From Trichosphaerium sp. ATCC 40318 (lineage: Eukaryota > Discosea > Flabellinia > Trichosidae), in the NCBI GenBank assembly GCA_038496445.1, contig JALMLS010000011.1:21461-85460 (forward strand): DNA of 64,000 bases. Reading direction: 5' to 3'. Every line of letters begins with the position of its first letter. The first letter of the stretch is position 1. Position numbers and translations under genes: made by a program. Of the stretch, positions 1 through 12,416 are shown in pieces. The notes beneath the pieces were generated by a model. The model did no database searches, had not been told where the DNA came from, and saw only the letters and a list, made by a program, of their open reading frames with translations.

Positions 1-451
1 CACTCCTAATAGAAGAGCACGTGCCATTGCAACGACCTGAGAGCAGTAGGAGCAATGGGCACTAAGCTGACATGACTTATCATTTTGACCAAATTGCAAA
101 GTTGTTACAAACCATTTCTTATGCGCGTCATTGCCCGGGTCCTTTATCAGTCTAGCTCATTTGGAAGGTGTAAACATTGTGAGATTCTACTATTTCAATG
201 AGTTGGCTTAATAACGGAATGACACACAAGACAAGAATAACATATGCGAAAAACTGGCTTGTTACTTTATCTTGTGGAGAAACTAGTGATTTTATTGGTT
301 TCTTGAGTACTCCCAGCGTACATAGCAATAGCGTGCTGGTTTTAAACTATACTTTAGGCTTTTTATTGCTGTCACAACATGTTGAGTTTGCCATTCTCTT
401 TTCGTTTGTAGCTGAAAATAGAAAGTGAGCACGAGTAGTTTGTAAATAGTT
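1..451. other. Intergenic sequence at window edge
   Basis: No convincing exon is visible on either strand. A CACGTG palindrome lies near position 19. The stretch is probably the 3' flank of the minus-strand ATPase gene that ends at 452, but a terminal exon of a gene outside the window cannot be excluded. Confidence 0.4.
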
Positions 452-3400
452 TTAGTCCAAAAAATCTTTCGTACGCTTGACGTGGAGGAGTAGCTCTTTT
501 TTGCCAAATGAACACAGATCAGTATCAAGATTAAGTAACCTTGATTCAAAGTAAAAGCTTACGTTCACACCTCTAAGTGAACTTGGCAAGAATTGTGTCA
601 AGTTTGCAATGGTATTCCCAGATACAAAGTTATGTAGACGTATAGTGTAATAGTTTTGAGCAAATCCACTAAATCCTAACATCACACTACAAGTCTGTGG
701 TGTACCCCGTTCTATACACGGTTACTATGAGCCAAAACAAATCACGTACTTCTTTCAACTATCAAGACGTCCACCATAGTGGTGTCAGACTTCTTCCATT
801 GTTTTATCTCTGCTTGTGGTATTTCGTCGCATAGTTGAAGAGGGAGTTTAAAACTAACATCATGGATTTTGCTGTTGTATCCTTGAGCTGTTTGTAACAC
901 CTTTGCATAAAAACCTGACTGTGCTACATGATCCAAAAGGTGTATTTCCTCTGCTTTTATGCCAGTAAGAGGGTTTACTATGAGACTTGAGTAGTCCAAT
1001 TTGATGCACTCTAAACAAAATTATCAGTTGTTGGTTCTTAAATATCACGTGTAAATACTGTACTTTTAAAGTTCGGAATTATGACCATGTTTTTGGCATC
1101 AAAGTTAATGAGCTTGTCGCCATAAGAAATCAGAGAGGCAGAGTCGATACGCTCAGAATAATCTACAATGTTGCCGCTCTTATCATATTCGATTGGAAGC
1201 ATTCTCAATTCGATGTATAAATATGTGAGACAGTGACTTAACCTGTTGTGTTTGTCAATTTCTTTGGCTTCCTTTAAAATGTATTCTGCCAACATAGAAT
1301 AGTTCCATTTATCTGAAATTTCAAACTGAGCTTGCCAATGACACTTGTCTCCTTTGCAAATTTTACGAAAGTCCACTTTGAATGGCTCACAGTATGAGAA
1401 ACCTATACCACAGTTAAGTTTTACTCGTTGTCTATGATTTAGCAGTACGAAAATGCTCAGAATCTATCCAAGCCAAGTACTCAGTAATAGGAATATCGTC
1501 TCCTTTTTTAAAATAATCACATATCTAGTTACATAAATAATTTCATAACAATCAAGAATGCGTACAGGAGCTGACAAAAACTGCACCAAATCCTCCTCTC
1601 CAACAACGATAACTTCAGTAAGAGCATCAGGGATTATAATACTTGGATCAGTGCTTTTACCATCTTGATCTCGTTTGAAAACACATCCTTTTTTAATATT
1701 GCTGTGAAGTGTTGCAGCAATAATAATTGCAACACGTTTAATATCACCCTTTGGTGACTCAGAAAGGTGGAGTTTGTTGATCTCCTCCTGCACATTTTTC
1801 AGAGTTCTTGCTGTACCGCCTTGCTAAAAGAAAAAAACATAAGAGCTGGGAGTACATACAGGAGATAAAGTTGTGTACCTTAGTTCGAACAAAAAGTTCA
1901 TAATCGCTGTTCTTCACAAACATGTCAAAAGAATCTAAGTGTACTTAATACAATAATAAATCAGTTTAAGTTCGTACTTGACTTGTCACCAGGAACATAC
2001 ATGCCTGGGGGCAATGATAACCACATTCGCTCAAAGTCGCCCGGGGAAATAGAGGATTCATGTCTGAGCTCTTTGCTAAAGTTGCTTCAGTATTTGCCAG
2101 TATCAAGGTGTAGGTACGTTTCTACTTTCTTCACCGTGGATTCTTTTGATACTTTCTTGGACGCCTTCCTTGGTTGAGCTACTTTTGGTAGCGATTGTGG
2201 CTGTATAAAGGTCAGAATAGAGTCCAAGTAATGTAGACCCTTAAACTAAACGTACACCAATAGTTTCATCAAACTTCACTGCATGGACATGCTACTGAAC
2301 TATTATTACATTGGAACTTTATAGAGCATACCTCAAGACACGATCCCTTGAAGAAGGAGAAAATTTTGACGAGTTCCACTTTGTTTGAATTAAATTGCTG
2401 TAGCCGTTCGTGCATGTACGTTCCCATTCGCCAGTTTACAAACGATTCCATTTGTTTCCCTATAAATAGTTAACATGAGACAATGAAATTTCATCTCCAG
2501 TACATTTTGACGATGCACTCTGAACCATTTGTGAGAACTTCCTTGCTGACACCATTGTTATTATCGATGAAAATTTTGAGCAGCTTATTACCAAAGCTGT
2601 TGAACAGGTTAGCGCCCTTCTTTGACATGTAATCCATAATTAAGCTTGGAATCTTAACCAGTCTACATTGTTTTTCGTTTATGGTAGTATCAATGAAAGT
2701 TACAGGAGCTAAACTCAATATACGATGGAGAGGAATCTGTAACACAGTAAGTAAGAACTAGGTTTGTGAGTTATGTATGTCAAGTTATTCTTGACCTCGT
2801 CTACTATACCTTTGTAATCCTATTATTGTTATTTTTGGAGGGCACTCCTGAAATCATTTCACAGCCGTCAAACGCTTGACTAGGTAATGGAAACATGAAA
2901 GCTTCCAGTGCTAGTAGTTTGGACAAATACAACACAGCTTTTTTATCCCAAAAATACTGCAATGTGTTGGCGTTAATATACTCCATCATATTCTGTTCAG
3001 ACTCGGTTAAAATCCTATGACAGAATCATTAGTCATCGTATTTTTTCAAGATAATTGTACTTTTTCACAATAAGTTCTTTGCCTTTATTGTCAATGAGAA
3101 ATTTGGCGATATAACCGATGAACTTATTGGTCATCCGTGGCAGGCCAGCTACAAAAAACAGCTAAAAAACAAGTTGGTACCAGTACCAAATACCTGTTTT
3201 GGCGTGAACAGCAGCAATAAGCCTTTTTAGAGCGTCTAATTCTAGTGAGGTAAGCGCCATGTACAACTCCTTTTGTTCTGCTAAGTATTTGCTATGGTTG
3301 TCTTTTAGCATTGTCATTTTATCTACAATAGCTTGAAGAATATCTTCCTCACTCAAAGGCTACAACAAGTTATGGTTAAAGTTTAGCAGGGTTTTTATCA

Positions 3401-4380
3401 TACTGGCAACACGATCCATCTGGAAGCTGACGGGGACATTGAAGGAAAACCAATTGGCAAAAAAAGTGTTTCATGCCCAGAGAATAGTGGAAGTAACGTT
3501 TTGCTACCACTGCTGGGGATCAAGAGAGATGACCACAACGAATTAAGCCTTTGGGTCTTGGTGTCGTTGGTTACATTACCAGACCATTTGTATGCTAAGA
3601 GTCCGTTTACTTCATCTACAGCAACAACCACTGAGTGATCATGCTTCTTCCAATAATCTTCAAATATACCTTCTAGAGCCCTCGTTAAAAGTGCTTCAAG
3701 CTAAAAATCTAAACACAACGTACCCATTGTATCCTCTTTGCTAGACAAAGCGACTTGAAGGTGTTGAATAATAAACGTTTGCGAATCTGAAAGTAGCAAA
3801 AAAAATTAGTCTTGCTTGAAAACGTGATATTGATTTCGTACCATACCGGCCGTTTTGATTGCTCCCATCAATGTATACAAATTGTATTGAAAGCAGATTT
3901 TCTTTCACCCATTTTTGAAGAGCTTTATTTACGAACTTGTCCTCATCCACCATAACTTTTAAGGATTGCTGCAATTCATGGACAAAATAAGTTTTACCTA
4001 CACGTTTTAAGCACGAACCAAACAATCACTAGTGTTATATTTACTCAGATACTCTTTGGTTTCCCACAGAAACCCCCTTACAGTAATTTCGGGTACAAAG
4101 ACAGTATTTGTGGGCCGGAAAAGAAAAAGTGAAGAGTTTGAATGATTTGAAGACGGTCTCGTACCACTTCCATAAAATTGGGCGAGGAATGGCACAGGCA
4201 ATCTAGCTGCTTCTTTTAATTTTTCTTGTTTAGCATACTGATAGTCTTTCCAGCACTGTGCAAGTAACTCGTACGCTGCAAGGCGAGGTCTCAACTGAAA
4301 GGGAAGCTTGCCTATGAAAACGTTAAAACAGATCTCCCACAAAAGAGAGTACGCGTACCAATGGCGTTGTTTCCTAGCAT
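452..4380 (-). CDS. Crinkler/RHS-type P-loop ATPase-like protein, multi-exon
   Basis: This is a minus-strand gene with about ten or more exons. I start it at the ATG ending at 4380, because the first exon reads MLGNNAIG and splices through a GTACGC intron into GKLPFQLRPRL. A second intron (about 4164-3998) joins FLAQFYGSG to KTYFVHEL and so restores a GSGKT Walker A loop; unspliced, the loop is broken. A Walker B-like VVAVDEVN follows near 3625, then FSGHETLFLP and the segment PLSEEDILQAIV. This order (P-loop, hhhhDE, aromatic-rich sensor, LSEEDI) is the one I know from crinkler and retrotransposon-hotspot-like ATPases of fungi and oomycetes. The C-terminal half (about 2750-452) has no domain I recognise. 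The reading frame continues through a GTACGT intron near 751-711 to a stop at 452, so the gene looks intact. Not every junction was resolved. Expected activity is ATP binding and hydrolysis; biological role unknown. Confidence 0.55.
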
Positions 4381-4583
4381 GGGTTCTTTTACTGTCTTAA
4401 CAGTCAGTCTACAAGTACAAAAAAAAAAGGTTCGTGCTCGAGCTGTTGCTGCGGCAACAATCAGAGTTTACAGATTACTGCATTTAGATGAAATAGCGTT
4501 GAGTGATTTACATCAATCAAAAAAAAGGTTTTGTATTTTTTTTGAATTTTATTAACGTTATTTTTATTACATAATTGATTCAA

Positions 4584-6385
4584 TTACTTTTTCTTATCGA
4601 AAAATGAACGAATTACTTTGCAAACATACTCAATATCACCCTTGTTGAGCCCGTGGTGAGCGCCGAGTAGGAAACTAAATTAACAGAAATTAGAAGGAGG
4701 AAAAAACCAGGAAAGTTAAAGTTCTGCTTACCCTTCTTTCATGAGCCTATCAGCAACTGGGTAATCTCCATAAAATTGTCTGTAAGCTGGGTGACGAGTG
4801 ATGTTACCAGCGAAGCATACACGTGTTTGAATATCGTGCTAGGAGTAACCAGTTAAAAAAACCATACATTACAAAATCAAGAACAAAAAAATACTTACGT
4901 CTTCGAGGTAGTGGAGGAGGGTGGATCTATCCTCGTACATAAATGGCATAGCGAGCCAATCTTGCATATCCTCAATTGGGACATCTTCAGGTACAACAAG
5001 ACCCTTTGATGATAAATCTAAAGGAAACACATGTTAGACCAAGCAAAGGATGGTTGGGTTTTTTTTTTTGCTTACCTTGGAGATTTTGAATGTAAGTCTT
5101 TACATTCACTCTACGTGTGTGCTTGAAGTGATCAAGCTTTGCGAATTGTACCAAACCAAAGGCACAGTTCATCTCACAACTCTTCAAGTTGTATCCCAAT
5201 TGGGAGTACAAGAATTTAAAGTCGTATGGAATTCCGTCGACGCTATGTTGAAAGCGAACTGACATATCCTATTTTAAGGTCAGGTTACAGCCTTTTTTTC
5301 TGTTGTAAAAATAAACAACACTGTACCTCGCTGTTATCACCAGTACGACCCCAATCTCTGATACAGAGAGCCTTCTTCTTTTGCTCCATAGTGTTGAACA
5401 TAACAATACCTGCAAAAGAATGTTAGAAATGATAAAAAACAGTTTTGTTTTTGTGGCTTTTTTTTTTGCTCACAAAAAGAATTAAGAGCGTACCTCCTGT
5501 ACCACCGCAGGTCATAATGTGAGAAGCATAGAAACTACAGATTGCTACATCAGTTTCAGGCGTGTTTGTGCATGTATCAGCTGAATCTTCAAACAAGAAG
5601 ATTTTTTTCAAGTCTGTGCCTTCACGGGCTTTGTTGACTAAAGTAAAGGCGTAAGAAGACAGTTTAAAAGGTAATGGAGAAGATTACTAACAAAAAGACA
5701 GTTTTTACACTCTAGACATAATAAAATAGCGTACTCTTGTCAGTCTCCTCACGGATCTTCTTCCAGTCTGGTTTAGAACCGACCAAGTTAGGGAGCATGA
5801 TTACCATTGTTTTATCGGTAACTGCGCCCATAACATCCTTGACACATGGTACAATAGTGCGAAATTGAACATCCTGAAGGCTATCAGCAAGTTTTTCGTA
5901 TTGCGAAAAAAACGACGCGTGTAAACATTGTTGCGACAGTGTTTACAGACACGTTACAAGCCTCTACGGCAAAATACGTACAACGAAAACTGGTGTGGCA
6001 CCGAGTTGAACTATTGGTGCTACAGTTGTTGCGAAAGTGCAAGCAGGAGTGACTACCTCATCACCAGGTCCGATACCGAGGGTGGCGAGACCGAGTAGAT
6101 TTGCTGAAGACCCAGAGTTTACAAAGACACCATGTTGCTTACCGAAGTGAGCAGACATCTAAAAGGACGCGTTAGCACAAAAAGCAACAGAAAAACAAAC
6201 AAAAAAAAAAATCTTCTACAAATCTCCTGCTGGGTTACCTTCTCTTCAAACTCGGCTGTCTTAGGGCCAGGCGCAAGCCATCCGTCGCGCAAACACTTGA
6301 GTACCGCTTGGATTTCATCCTCACCGTAAGCTTCAAATTTGTTTGGTGCATACCAGATCTTCTTTGTGTGTTTCAATTCAGCCAT
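4584..6385 (-). CDS. DegT/DnrJ/EryC1-family PLP sugar 3-dehydratase-like protein (His-type)
   Basis: About nine exons encode a protein of some 390 residues. It starts at [20 protein letters not shown] and ends ...FFDKKK just before 4584. Family landmarks in order are [17 protein letters not shown], the cofactor-binding [57 protein letters not shown], and [20 protein letters not shown]. In ordinary DegT aminotransferases the residue after SFY.. is the Lys that binds PLP. Here it is His (about residue 190-195), as in GDP-4-keto-6-deoxymannose 3-dehydratase (ColD) and the E1 enzyme of 3,6-dideoxyhexose synthesis. The C-terminal half also resembles E1, but its Fe-S cysteine cluster after RDWGR is missing, which favours a ColD-like mechanism. 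Predicted cytosolic role: C-3 deoxygenation of a nucleotide sugar. The family is mainly bacterial, but the many typical introns show the gene is resident in this genome. Confidence 0.8.
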
Positions 6386-6785
6386 GGTGCGTGTTAGATG
6401 TTTGTTATTGATTATAGCCAAAAGACTAAAAAAGGAATGCAGTCTCGAAAAGTAAAAAAGTCAAAACCCCATTCTTTCTGTCAACTGCTGAGTCACTACA
6501 TATTGCTGACTCATCACAGTTTTTATAACAGTAAAAAACGACGTTTCACTTGATTCTCCGCTAAACGTATCTACGGTGAACTGAATAACATGCTAATGAT
6601 GGTCTACGATGAGCGCTTTACTTATATAGGCAATAAAACCCGAAACAAAAACCAGGTAATCGTATTAAACCGATATTTCGTACAAATTGTTATTATTACG
6701 CTTAACGGCACAAAAAGTGACATGACGTATTAATAGAACGAAGTCATTATACCATCAACATCTAACATAGAGTTTTTATTTACGT
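6386..6785. other. Intergenic region between tandem minus-strand genes
   Basis: AT-rich spacer holding the presumed promoter of the DegT-like gene (start 6385) and following the end of the glycosidase gene (6786). I see no ORF or RNA gene in it. Confidence 0.4.
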
Positions 6786-9700
6786 TTAACAAGAAACAAG
6801 AGGTGTTACATCTCCTGTTACTAAAAATGCGGTTTTTAGAACTTTGTCATTGAACTCTGGTTGTCCTCCTCCGACTGACACAGTTATCTTTCCTGGATCT
6901 ACTACTTTACCTTGTTTAGAATCAAATCGGGCCTACAATTAAGGTAAGAGGAGGTAGGATTAAGGCAACATGAAGGAAAAATAAAAATACCATTTCTCTT
7001 GGCATTATCTCTAGTGTGACACGTTTTGATTCATTTGGTGATAAAGCGATCCTATCGAATTGTGCAAGTTGAATATTAGGTCCTTGCAAAGAAGAATCTT
7101 GCTGTAAATACACTTGAACGACTTCTTCTCCATAAAGGCTTCCAGTATTGGTTACTGTAACCTGTGACGAAAAAAGTTACAATGTAAAATTTGAAGCTAT
7201 CTCACCTCCACTTTGACGCTCTGACAAGGCTTAATACTTGTTGCATCGATTACCAAGTTCGTGTATTCAAACTGAGTGTAACTCATTCCGTAACCAAAAG
7301 GGAACAAAGGTTTGTATGTAGTCATATAACGGTATGTTCTATCTTTCATAGCAGGATCTAAAAAACAAATTACCAAAACTACTAAACCAACCAAAACATA
7401 GAGCAATCAAAACACGTGTTAGGCCCTTTAAACATACTCAAGTAGTCAGGTAAGTCAGTTTCAGACTTCACCCATGAAGTTGTAAGCCTACCACCTGGGT
7501 TATAGTCTCCAAAGAGTACATCGGCAATAGCATTTCCACCTAGATTACAAAAACAGTTAGCAAAGTTATCCTAGACGTCTAATAATTTTACCCTGCTCTC
7601 CAGGATAAAAGGCAGTAAACATAGCAGGTACGGATTCCAACCAACCATCCATAGTAATAGAACCTCCCTGTTGTTCGTATAAGCAATCTAGAAAGACTCC
7701 ATTCATAAAAAAACAAACTCACATTAATAAGGGCTACAGCAACAGGCTTTCCTTTAGCGGCTGCTAACACTTCATGTATGAGTTCCATTTGATATCCAGG
7801 TAGCTTCAAAGAAGTACGATCCTTTTGTTCTCCCTTGCACAACAGTATTAACAATACTCCCTCGTGCGTATTCAAACGTACCTCTATTTCCTTGATACCT
7901 ATCCAGCATATTGGATCGTAAGCACACGTTCTAATGCCCATAACAAGAAGAATAGCATCCGAGGATTGAGCAGCTGAAAAAAAATAAACAACTCACAACC
8001 ACGTGATTCACGTGCCTGAAACAGCGCTTGGAAAATTCGCCGTGCTGTCACACCTTTTTGTGGATTAATTTACAAAGTAATAATAAGCAAGGGGTTGTGT
8101 TTCGTACCAAACTTCATTACACCCTTTTTCCATTTGGATTTTTAGTGAAGGCAATTTTGATCTTATACCCTCAACAATTGAAACAATCTTCTTTGGTTGT
8201 GCAGCATAGTTACCGAGTAAATCAAACGTTGCATTAGCATTTGGACCTATAACCGCCAACTATAATATTGGTTATTACTCATCAAGACTTGAAGAACTAA
8301 GTTTAGTACGTACAGATGAAATAGTTTTTTTGAAAGGTAACATGTTGTTGTCGTTTTTTAAAAGTACAATAGATTGTCTAGCTGCTTCCAACGCTAGCTC
8401 AGTGTGTTCTTTGCTTACAACTATAAAAGTATTACTATTAGTGGCTATAGATTCAAGTACCTTTGGAGAAAGGAACCTTGTTGTAGGATACTTCCCAAGG
8501 GTTATCAAGAAGACCAAGTCGGATTCTAACTCTAAACAAGTTTGATAAAGACTCATCAATTAGATTTTCAGAAATATTTTTAGACTTCACAGCATCAACC
8601 TACTCATCGCTACATTAACAAAGTGGTGCTTTATATACACTATCACGTACTAATGAACCATATAAAAACTTTCCCAGGTCTTGATCACAACCAGCCTTAA
8701 CGGCCACTATGAAAAGTAAAACACAAATAAAAATGGAGGTTGCTTTTTGACTGTACCAATACTTGACTCTTCAGCAGTTTTAACAAAATGATGGTTTTCG
8801 TAAATATCATCAATAGCACCTATTTAAGTTATTATCTTTGTATTTAAACAGTCTCACCTTCGTCGGAAACTACAAAGCCATCAAACCCGTTTTTCTCACG
8901 AAGAAAAGTTCTTAGAATTTTTGGATCTGCACATGTCGGCACACCGTTGATTGCGTTATAACTACACATGACTGACTGAGCCTTGCCGTCTTATAACATT
9001 ATAAGATTAAGCTGCAAAACACTATTGTACCCCTGATACAAGCTTCAAAAGGCGTCAAGTACGTCATTGTGAGGTCTGCCTTAAAAACAAAGTTAACACG
9101 TTTTTTTTCAACGGTAGCTACCTCTGACAAGATTGCATTAAAGCTGTGTCTATCTATTCCGGTGGCATTGTCAAAATTATAAGCAGCGTAATGCTTACAA
9201 CAAGCAACTGCTTGATGGTACTTATCTTAAGAGCGTATTAGTTCGTAAAAACTTCAAGAAACACTTTACCATCAGGACCCTCTTGAACACCTCGAACGTA
9301 GTTTGTAGCATAAATACTAGTGAGGTAAGTATCTTCGCCCGGAGTTTCTTGACCGCGACCCCATCTTGGATCTTAACATAATAAACATCAACACGAGGCT
9401 AAAGAGTAGAAAAAAATCTACCTCTGTAAAGATTTATGTTTGGAGCATAAAATGTAACTCCACTTGTTTGGTCACCGTTTTGCATTGCCTGGAATAACAC
9501 AAAGTTGGTAAAAGTTGTAACACGCAACTATAGTTACATACGTGTGTATACTTAGCTCTGGCTTCATCTGATATTGCCCGCCCAATGGTGTGCCAAAGAG
9601 TCTTATTGAAAGTTGATCCCAAACCAATTACTTTTCAAGGTTAGCACGTGAATAGCCTGAGGTTTGTAAACGGTACCTTGTGGGTAATTCGTTGATAACC

Positions 9701-10282
9701 CAGTTTCACGAGCTACACCATGTAGCGCTTCATGCGCCCTAGGCAAAAAATAAGATCAAGGTTCAGCTAGAGCGATACAATACCAGTTGTATGGAGGTAA
9801 TCCTAAAAGAACACTGTTAGTGCTTAACGATTGCGTTACTAGTACTCACCAAGCCTCATAATACCAGGTACATTTGTAGTGAGTTGGTTTACCTTTTCCT
9901 CCAGAGTAAGTCTAGCGACAATATCTTTCACACGTGCTTCTGTCGAAAGCCTACGCCAAGCTTGAGTATAAGTAATCCTTAAAACGCCAAAAAAGTGCGT
10001 ACGACATGTTTTGGAAGGGCAACAAATGGCATGCATTGTAATCAGTAACACATTTACCGTCTAAAGGACATGCAAGGTACGCCGTAGAGCATGTAGTACT
10101 GTTTGGAAACAGGGAACAACCTGCAAAAAAAAACAATTGGCGAAAGTTTTACCTACTTGTCACGTGCCGCCCGATTTAGTTGTAACGTATGGTGGATAAC
10201 ATGTGAGTGCGTGTAGCGTTAAAGCGAACAAACTTAAGATAATAGCTGCAGTACTACTCTTTAATTTAATAAAACCTGACAT
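6786..10282 (-). CDS. Secreted glycoside hydrolase family 3 enzyme (beta-glucosidase/beta-xylosidase type)
   Basis: A heavily interrupted gene with some fifteen or more short exons. The first exon gives a signal peptide, [19 protein letters not shown].., followed by a Cys-rich segment ([17 protein letters not shown]). The catalytic domain follows with [24 protein letters not shown] and [30 protein letters not shown], and [11 protein letters not shown], whose Asp is the expected nucleophile. The C-terminal domains show [54 protein letters not shown] and a fibronectin-III-like end. EALHG and the layout resemble plant and fungal beta-xylosidases as much as beta-glucosidases, so the substrate is open. 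The Cys-rich piece between signal peptide and catalytic domain may be a small binding or linker module. All exons examined stay in frame, so the gene appears functional. A decayed relative lies near 54.6-54.9 kb. Confidence 0.85.
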
Positions 10283-10479
10283 TATACGGTTTGTAGGCCA
10301 AGCTCAGCGATTAAAAACAATTGTGATGTCACGCCAAAACTACTTAGCAACAGATTGTGTTAAGCCCTGTTACTCAGAAGATTACCCACAAAGACCTAAG
10401 AAGGATAATATTGTAAGGATAGTGGCTCAGTATAGGTGGCTTGTGTTCAGTGATTGAGCGCTGAGTAAGAAGGTTTTTA

Positions 10480-11850
10480 TTACTTTGTTTTGAACGAAAT
10501 TGGACATACAACATCTTCGAACGTAAAATTATTATTTAATCTTTCTTCCTCTACACCAATCCAAAATGAACGTAAAATTATCTCATATGCATAGCCGAGT
10601 TGTCTCCGTCCTACACCGGCTTCACTAAAATGAGAAAGTAAGAAAGAAAACTACAGCAACAAGCAATACTCACCCACTGTTGAAAGCAAAGAGTACAATA
10701 CATTCATGTGTCACAGCTACCTCTATAGCTTTCACACATATTTCTGATTCCTAATAGCCACTGTGAGTGCCATGTATAATTAGAAGGGCCGTACTGTTGG
10801 TTGTAGATTGTCCAAATCGTTTGCAGTTGATATGAAAATTACAATCGGTACTTCACTATTATGCCGTCTTATTCTCGTAACCAAATCATTTGTTTTCATG
10901 TGACTTGTCACGTGTATAATCACACCAGTCATCTGCAAAAATTTGAAATTGTTATATACAGTTTAAAGTAAGAAAAGGGACGTCGTACATCCTTGACACG
11001 TTGAGCAAAATTAGAGTCATATTTAAATTCCTCGATATCAAAACGGACGTCATAAAGAAAGACATGTTGTTCAAAATAACAAGCTGTGATATCTTGTAAT
11101 ACTTTGGAAGAATGAAACTGTGCTATCTCTACCTATTTTATCGCTGAGTCAAGTACAAAGCAATGAAGAAGAATTTTTTTTTCCCGAAACATGTGGAATT
11201 CTACCCAAATGTCAATGTACCTTGTGACGCTGTACGCGAAACGTTGCGTCATAATTCATTGGCACAGCCCAAGTCTTGTAATTTTCGAACAGCCGACGTG
11301 CAGCCGGTGTCCAGATGATTCGTGTTTCACATCTTCGCGACTGATCAATATCATGTTGTTTTATTATAGTTTCTGGAGCGCGAAGTAGTGTAATGGCGCC
11401 TAATCTTCAATTAGTTGGAGATACAGTTTGCCTCCTGGGTTTACCTTTTGTTATACCCGCTATAGCAAGGAACAACGTATGGGGTGCTTTGGAAATGTTT
11501 TTGACAGCTGTGAGTAGCTTATACCGTAAATCACTGGGAAACAATACTTGTAACTGGAATTGGTTATTTTCGAGCTAATTGGCGCGTTTTTGATGCAAAG
11601 AACGCTTATTTGGTGTGACACGGACCAATCTTGGCAGTCTTTCTTCTGATACGCTTCTCAAGCACTTGTTAGTTAATCTTGTGCCCAATATATCAGTTAA
11701 AGAGACAATATGTTCTAAAATTTCACCAACAATTTCGATTGGTAGTTGATTAAACGTGGCGCCTTTAGCACACTTTGGAGAGCGTTCGCCATTGCCCCAA
11801 TTACTTCGCGACCGTTTACCAGAAAATCGCTGTGATATTCGCCTAGACAT
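10480..11850 (-). CDS. F-box-like protein with unrecognised C-terminal region
   Basis: The first exon starts at the ATG ending at 11850 with a basic leader (MSRRISQRFSGKRSRSNWG), then an F-box-like segment FNQLPIEIVGEILEHIVSL..TRLTNKCLRSVSEERLP. Later exons include LENNQFQLQVLFPSDLRYKL, RIIWTPAARRLFENYKTWAV, HVFLYDVRFDIEEFKYD, MTGVIIHVTSHMKTNDLVT and a last exon ending CPISFKTK at a stop at 10480. Several junctions use GTAC donors; the first intron, which removes an in-frame TAG at about 11580, would need a weak GTCCGT donor. Likely a substrate-recognition subunit of an SCF-type ubiquitin ligase by analogy; the C-terminal part matches nothing I recognise. If the first junction is wrong, the F-box exon could be a separate or broken gene. 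Confidence 0.5.
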
Positions 11851-12416
11851 TGTGTAGCCTTTGTGTAGCTATGTTGTCGTGTACAAAACGAAAGCAGGAA
11901 TTGCTAAGGCACGACAATACCTAAAGCGACTTGTATTGTTCCTTGCGCCACGAGCAGGCGAAGCATTCTTTTCTACTTGAGTTTTTCAACTAGCGCTAAG
12001 TATGGAACGCATCACAGGAGGGAAGTTGCTTATACTACGCGAATTGATCACAGCCGGCCTTTGTACTTAGCCTAAGGCAAAATACGGCCTGTGTACAAAT
12101 ACGGTTAAACTTCTAAAACGGCTCATTTTCGTTTTTTCTTTTTCACGCCTTGGTTCATCTCCGCTGTCACAACGGCTCCTATCACAATACGCAAAACTTG
12201 CGTGTATGCGTCAACAAAGGTCAGAAATAGCGTACATGCCTTAGAAGGACAACAACACGGCCGATTTGTTGTACAGAAAAACAAACAACTAATTCTAGTA
12301 CGTAATCTGTCACAAGTACGCCTAGATTTTCGTTAACAAACTACAAAGTTTGCGTCCTCAACTCGCTTTTGAATAAAATAGCGTATTTGTAAGATAACGT
12401 TAAACTGCAATACATA
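11851..12416. promoter_or_regulatory. Divergent intergenic region, F-box gene / globin
   Basis: About 570 bp separates the starts of two divergently transcribed genes and must hold both promoters. It has no coding-like frame. The immediate globin upstream is A-rich. Confidence 0.35.

Noticed and set aside
3998-4164. Exon with degenerate P-loop CLKRVGKT in the ATPase gene
   Set aside because: Removing the intron gives a regular GSGKT loop, so this decoy is most likely intronic.
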